Of a stretch of 64,000 nt of DNA, positions 59,101 to 64,000 are shown in pieces (the first letter of the stretch is position 1; each line of letters begins with the position of its first letter). This stretch comes from Limonium bicolor (lineage: Eukaryota > Streptophyta > Magnoliopsida > Caryophyllales > Plumbaginaceae). Position numbers and translations under genes: made by a program. The notes beneath the pieces are model-generated. The model made no database searches. It was not told the DNA's origin and was given only the letters and a program-made list of their open reading frames with translations. The stretch covers positions 351,539,636 to 351,603,635 of the forward strand of contig CM041776.1 of assembly GCA_023374045.1 (NCBI GenBank), read 5' to 3'.

Positions 59101-62029
59101 GTAGATGTTAATCAAGGGCTAGTCATTGAAGTATAAAGACTAATGAGCCCTAATTCATTAAGGAATTAATAACCTCCAATATAGATATATATATATATAA
59201 TATATAATATGTATAGTCCAACTGGTACTAAACCCCACATGAAATTTGGACTAAAGAGGGATCAATGATAAGGAGAAACAACTACTAAAGTTAATGTAAC
59301 ATATATCAATACATGAACTAAGAGCACAAATCATGAGAGAGAAATATGTAATATACATTAGATAGTTACGATGAATAGTAAGTATACCAATACTCAAAAA
59401 CACAAAACACAAAGAACACACAACACTACACCGTAGGACAAGGTAACAACACATGCTACAACCTAACATATGAAACAAGTCCAAATGTACAACTTATAAG
59501 TCCTTAATATTATAAGCACAAGATGACAAAAACCAACCACCACATATCTCTTGTAGTTGGTTTTGGAGGGAAGGAAAGTCTCCAAAAGTGCTTTTACTAT
59601 TAAGAAGGGAGGTTCCAAAAGCATAAAAGTCATCCCTCCTTGGATTCCAAGTCACAATCACCTTTACACTCTCTCACCAACTCTTTTTCCTCCCTTCCCA
59701 TGCTGCCGAATTACTCCCTTCTTTGGCTGAAAGTGAACTTCATCTTCTTCTTCAACCTTATCCATTAATGCTTCAATGGAAGAACTCAAGTTCTAAGACT
59801 TAAACACTTACTTTCTTCTTCATTTTTCTTCACTTACAAAGCAAGAACAACACAAACTATTCTTCCTCTTAAATGGCAAAAATTCTATATCATTTTGAAG
59901 GCCAATACTGTGGGAGGATAAGGGTAAATGCTAAGCTCAAGTTCAACAAGCCAAAGGTAAGAAATGTGCTTTAAACTTTAAGCGACCTGAAATCCATCTC
60001 ATCTAGATCATTCTCTTCATTATTTCATTTGAGACTACTTCTTCAAACCTTCAATGGTGGCCGAATTTCAAGAAGAAACAAGCTCTAACTTAGATAGACT
60101 TCAACCAAAGGTAAGTCCCAAAAAATTAGAGTTCCTTGTGCTTAATCTATCTTCTAAGATATAGATTTACACTAGATCTAACTTTTAACATATTTTGTTC
60201 AGTTTGGCCAAAAATATTGGGCAAAAAAAATCTTCTTGGATCTTCAAGGTAAATCTCTTTCCTTAATGCACATCTTGGTGCTTTAAGCCTTAGGTATTCC
60301 TTGATAACGTTAGGAGTCTAATGACCCTCTCGTTGATTCTATTTTTTATCTTGTAAACATGGCTGAAAATGGAGCCTAAGAAGGTGTTGGCCGAAAATCA
60401 AAGAGAGCAAAGGTGGAAAAATCAACCTTAAGAAGGGTAGGCCTTTAATCTAAATCCCTAGTACTTGAAGCATCCATTAAACCCGTGGATTTGGATAAAA
60501 GATCAATATTGACCTTATGTTTAGTTAGGGCCAAAAGGTGGTAGATGAAAATACTAGCTTTGGAGCATAAGGTTAATGTTCTAATCTTAAAGCTCATTTT
60601 TTGTTTTAAGTTGTTTAAAGTTGTGTATCAGTTATGGCCATGAAAACAATTATTAAAATGGCTTAAAAGTGACCTAATAATGAATAGAAAACTATGATAA
60701 ATGTTTGGTTAAGCTAACTAATTACTTAAGGACTTCAAGGTCATTTTTCAAAGTTTAAGTGGCTTATATGTAAAAACATAAATTAGGAAGTATGGGTACT
60801 AATTTGGCTGAGATTAGAATTTTTATTTTGGACATTTTAGTGCATTTAAGTTTATATTATGGTTTGTATTATGGCCAAAAGTTTAGGCTAGTTTTATGAG
60901 CATTTTGGTGGTTTTAATGCTTTCAGGAGATATGCGTAAATATCTAGTAGTTTGAGGGCGTTTGGAATAATTAAAAGACATAAGAATCTGGTGGGAAAAT
61001 AGCTAAGAAGATTAGGAAGTGTTTGGAAGGAGTTAGGGACAAACTTTGGTTAAAATGTGGTTAGGAGTTTATGAAATGATTTGGTGACTAATGGATTAAG
61101 AAAGGTTGGTTAAATTCAAAGGAAATAAAGATTGGAGCTTTAAATAATGATATAGCTGAAAATTAGACTCAAGTTGGGTTAGGAATGAAAATTATAAGTT
61201 AAAGTAAGATTTTTGGGAGTGAATTGTAAAGTTTAGAAAACTTAGGCGTCTAAACTGTAATTTTTGAAAAATATGGTATAAGACATAATAAACACGGTCA
61301 ACCTATGAGGGACTAAGAAAGAAATGATTTAAATTATAAGTTAAGTATGAATTAGAGTATAGTTTTGTAAGTCTAGAGAACTTGTGGGGGTAAAACCATA
61401 AATTTGAGGAAGTTTGGGTTGTAAATTAAAATGGATCTGTTTGAGATTTCAAAAATTGAAGTTCAAATTTGAATTAATTTATTGGAGGATTGAAATTAAA
61501 AGTTAATTGGAATTAGTGGTCAATTGTAAAGTTTAGAAAATTTATGAGGGTCAAACCATAAATATGAGAAGTATATGGTCAAAATCAAAATATGACAGAT
61601 TATGATCTGTTTGGTATTTGGGGAAATTGGGTTTGAAACTAGGATTAAATTAAATGAGAAGTTGAGATTATAAGATAGATGGAAATTGGAGGTGGTTTGT
61701 AAAAATAGGAAAATATTTGTGGCATAATGTAGTATTAAATAAAATTGGAGTGTGGCTGGTAATATGAAAGTTAAGAGTAAAGTTTGAGGTAATTGAGGAT
61801 TATAACATTGTTATATATAGTATGAGCATCTTAATGTAGAGTCTAATTGGTAAACAACTTAAGGAGATTTATAATCCTCATTAAATAATAAAAATACTTG
61901 GAATATGTCGAGTTTATACTATATGTGGGGATGTAAATTATGTATGATAATGATTAAGAATAAACCCAGTCATTAATAAAGGTTATTAATTGCCCAAACA
62001 GTGCATGATCAAACAATCCATAATTTTTT
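59100..62029 (+). mobile_element. LTR-like region related to family A, truncated at the right
   Basis: No clear TG start. An AT microsatellite is at about 59184-59212. From 59560 the order resembles LTR A: a TC-rich leader (59640-59850), then repeated AAGGTAAG or AAGGTAAA words next to GTGCTTTAA (59955, 60110, 60248), then AT-rich DNA with repeated GTAAAGTTTAGAAAA and AAACCATAAAT modules (61220-61600). There is no coding sequence. It ends where the second Sirevirus-like copy begins. Assignment is by architecture and short shared words only. Confidence 0.45.
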
Positions 62030-62059
62030 AGAAATCTTGTAGTAGGACTTCCTCAGACA

Positions 62060-62931
62060 AACTACTTCCAGACCGACACCCTCTGTTCTGCGTGCGTACA
62101 AGGAAACATTCGAGAGCAAGTTTTCCAGGTAAACCAGCGATGTCTACAACATCTCCGCTGGATATGCTGCACATGGATCTATGTGGACCAATGCGTGTTC
62201 AAAGCAAGAGTGGTAAGAAGTATGTGCTAGTCATCGTCGATGATTACTCGCGCTGGACATGGGTACTCTTTCTTAAGAACAAGTCGGAGACATTTTCTGA
62301 ATTCGAATCTCTGTTCAAGATGCTTACTAACAAATTGTCCACCACTGTTAAGACTCGTTCTGACAATGGTACAGAATTTTGCAATATCCATATCCAGTTT
62401 TTTTGTAGGGCAAAGGGAATTGCATCAAACATCAGCTGCTCGCACTCCACAACAAAACGGAGTAGTAGAACGAAAGAACCGCACCTTGGTAGAAATGGCA
62501 AGAACTATGCTCATTGACAGCAATCTCCCAGCTTCATACTGGGCAGAAGCTATCAACACTGCAGCGTATATCTTGAATCGAGCGTCCATTCATCCCTTCA
62601 TCGGCAAAACCCTATATGAAATCATCAAAGGACGTCCTCCTTCTGTAACTCATCTACGGCGCTTCGGATGCAAGTGTTTAATACACAATAATGTAAAGGA
62701 CTATCTAGGTAAGTTTGCATCCAAAAGTGATGAAGGAATCTTCCTTGGATACTCATCGCATAGTCGGGCTTATAGAGTATTCAACAAACGAACATCGTGT
62801 CTTGAAGAAAGCCTTACATTTGCTTCGAAGAACTTTCTAACACCAGTGACTACGATAACAATCCACATATACCAAATGAAGATTCCCCAGATACCACCTT
62901 CATCGAAATCCCAGTAGCTACCATCCCTCTA
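62060..62931 (+). pseudogene. Integrase of the second Sirevirus-like copy
   Basis: It contains FPGKPAMSTTSPLDMLHMDLCG-type sequence with the first Asp (about 62170), RSDNGTEF with the second Asp (about 62360), AARTPQQNGVVERKNRTL with the Glu (about 62465), and LGKFASKSDEGIFLGY. A short deletion before RSDNG and frame changes near 62380 break the frame. The last part reads on as DTTFIEIPVATIPLQQTTP and then enters the embedded LTR block, where it stops. Confidence 0.9.
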
Positions 62932-63404
62932 CAACAAACAACCCCGATACTTGCGCATCCAAGTCAAGCAGCCGCTACGTGAAGACAATACCGAAGATTT
63001 AGGAAGCCGTTTAGCAAGTATATAAACAAAGGATTGTAATTAGTTTCGGTGTGCATTCTAGATCATTCTGAGAGAGAGAAACACCGCTTTGAGAGAGAAA
63101 GCATTTTGAGAGATCTTAGTGAGACATTGTCAATTAGCTTAGGTATTTATTACCTAGAGAGCACACATAGAACACTCTCCTTTACTCCTTGTGACGCATT
63201 GATCAAAGCCGAGAGTAGAGCGAGTGTTGGATGAGACAGAATACTTCTGTCGAATCCCAAGATAGGAAGCTAGGTTGTAATTCACATTGAATTTCGATAC
63301 AAGCAGAATCCTATCTTGATAAGTTTAAAACAAAAGCTTCCGCGTTATTATTTTTTGCAAACATTTATTCTTCAAGCATAGTTGGTATGAGACTAACACC
63401 TCAG
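62932..63404 (+). repeat. LTR-derived block embedded between integrase and RT (copy 2)
   Basis: Matches 49280-49749 and 53788-54258. TATA box TATATAAA at 63019-63026. The R-region ORF at 63049-63234 ends in the same words (ISLGIYYLESTHRT, CDALIKAESRASVG) as that in the 5' LTR. The junction sequences on both sides equal those in the first copy. Confidence 0.85.
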
Positions 63405-64000
63405 GATGGTGCTCCACGTCCTCTTGGTCAAGCATACTCCGAAATTGTCGCAACTACTATGTAGAGGGACTCGTTCTGGCGCTTTATACCCTTGAACGCC
63501 TTGATTTTCGTGCCTCACCTACCCCCACAAATGACCTACAACCTCCTCCTCAAACCACTAATTCAACACACCTCACAATCCCCAAACACCAGAACCCTCT
63601 ACAAACATACCTACAAGCTCCACAAGAAAATTCCAACAAGCCTCTGCTCACCCAATTACCCAAATCCTAAGTGATCCTCCAAAGGCGTTTAAACATGCAG
63701 CGAGATTCATCAAAATCTCTGTGCTTTTAATGCTTTCATATCCACAATCGAACCTAAAAATGTTCAACAAGCACTACAGGACCATGACTGGATACTCGCC
63801 ATGCAAGAAGAACTACACTCCTTGCAACGACACTCTGTTGGCAACTTGTTCCCTGTCCAACCAATCATAAACCAATTGGTACCAAGTGTGTGTTTCGCAA
63901 CAAGTTAGATGATCAAGGGAATATCTCTCGCAACAAAGCTAGACTCGTAGTTTAGGGATACGCCCAAGCTGAAGGAATTGATTATGATGAGACTTATGCT
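63405..64000 (+). pseudogene. Start of RT in the second Sirevirus-like copy
   Basis: Begins GAPRPLGQAYSEIVATT, then the Pro/Thr-rich linker (63492-63674) and RT words DHDWILAMQEELHS, FATS-type decayed FRNK block, and AEGIDYDETYA at the window end. It has at least three frame changes. RT continues beyond the window. Confidence 0.85.

Larger units (their letters stand above)
62030..64000 (+). mobile_element. Second Sirevirus-like copy, 5' truncated, running off the window
   Basis: Starts abruptly at GAAATCTTGTAGTAGGACTT, which corresponds to about 50672 of the first copy, so everything before integrase is missing. It then follows the first copy collinearly in opposite orientation: integrase, embedded LTR block, linker, RT start. 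No solo LTR A has been met by 64000. Confidence 0.88.

Overview
The window is plant nuclear DNA, very probably from an angiosperm heterochromatic region. It is AT-rich and made almost entirely of LTR retrotransposons nested in one another, with two small DNA transposons. I found no intact host gene, tRNA, rRNA or CRISPR array. The only long stretch I cannot assign to an element is 57952-59100. All coding sequence seen is decayed retrotransposon gag/pol, so coding entries are given as pseudogenes.

Layout, outermost to innermost. A Tork-like copia element on the + strand (RT/RNase H end 56736-57596, 3' LTR 57597-57951) was split by an LTR of family B (right part 54264-56735). That LTR was split by a Sirevirus-like copia element on the - strand (40152-54263: GAG, protease, integrase, RT, RNase H and an extra downstream ORF). 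This was split by a giant Ogre/Tat-type element on the + strand (5' LTR 1-8194, beginning left of the window; internal region 8195-35080; 3' LTR 35081-40151). Inside the Ogre-type element, the 5' LTR carries a solo LTR of family B (2353-7538), itself hit by a CACTA element (3639-4816). Its internal region carries a solo LTR of family A (11044-30070), itself hit by a complete 13.6-kb non-coding LARD-like element (13985-27624). The Sirevirus-like element also holds a second solo LTR A (43311-48529) and a hAT-type element (50758-51315). To the right lie an unassigned stretch, an LTR-like region (59500-62029) and a second Sirevirus-like copy on the + strand that runs off the window (62030-64000).

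Most boundaries rest on target-site duplications: catcc, ttg, tcaca, atgtg, tttag/attag and ctgtaca(t/c). Two insertions also have an unoccupied version of the same site elsewhere in the window. The most notable points are: a long interrupted complementarity between the Ogre-type LTR and its leader that encloses the primer binding site; a 40-nt hairpin present in both Ogre-type LTRs and its 3' region; a 33-unit tandem array in its 3' untranslated region that changes period; a covarying hairpin array in LTR family B; and an LTR-derived block lodged at the same integrase/RT junction in both Sirevirus-like copies. No function could be tested here; structures and lineage names come from reading the sequence and from recalled family features.
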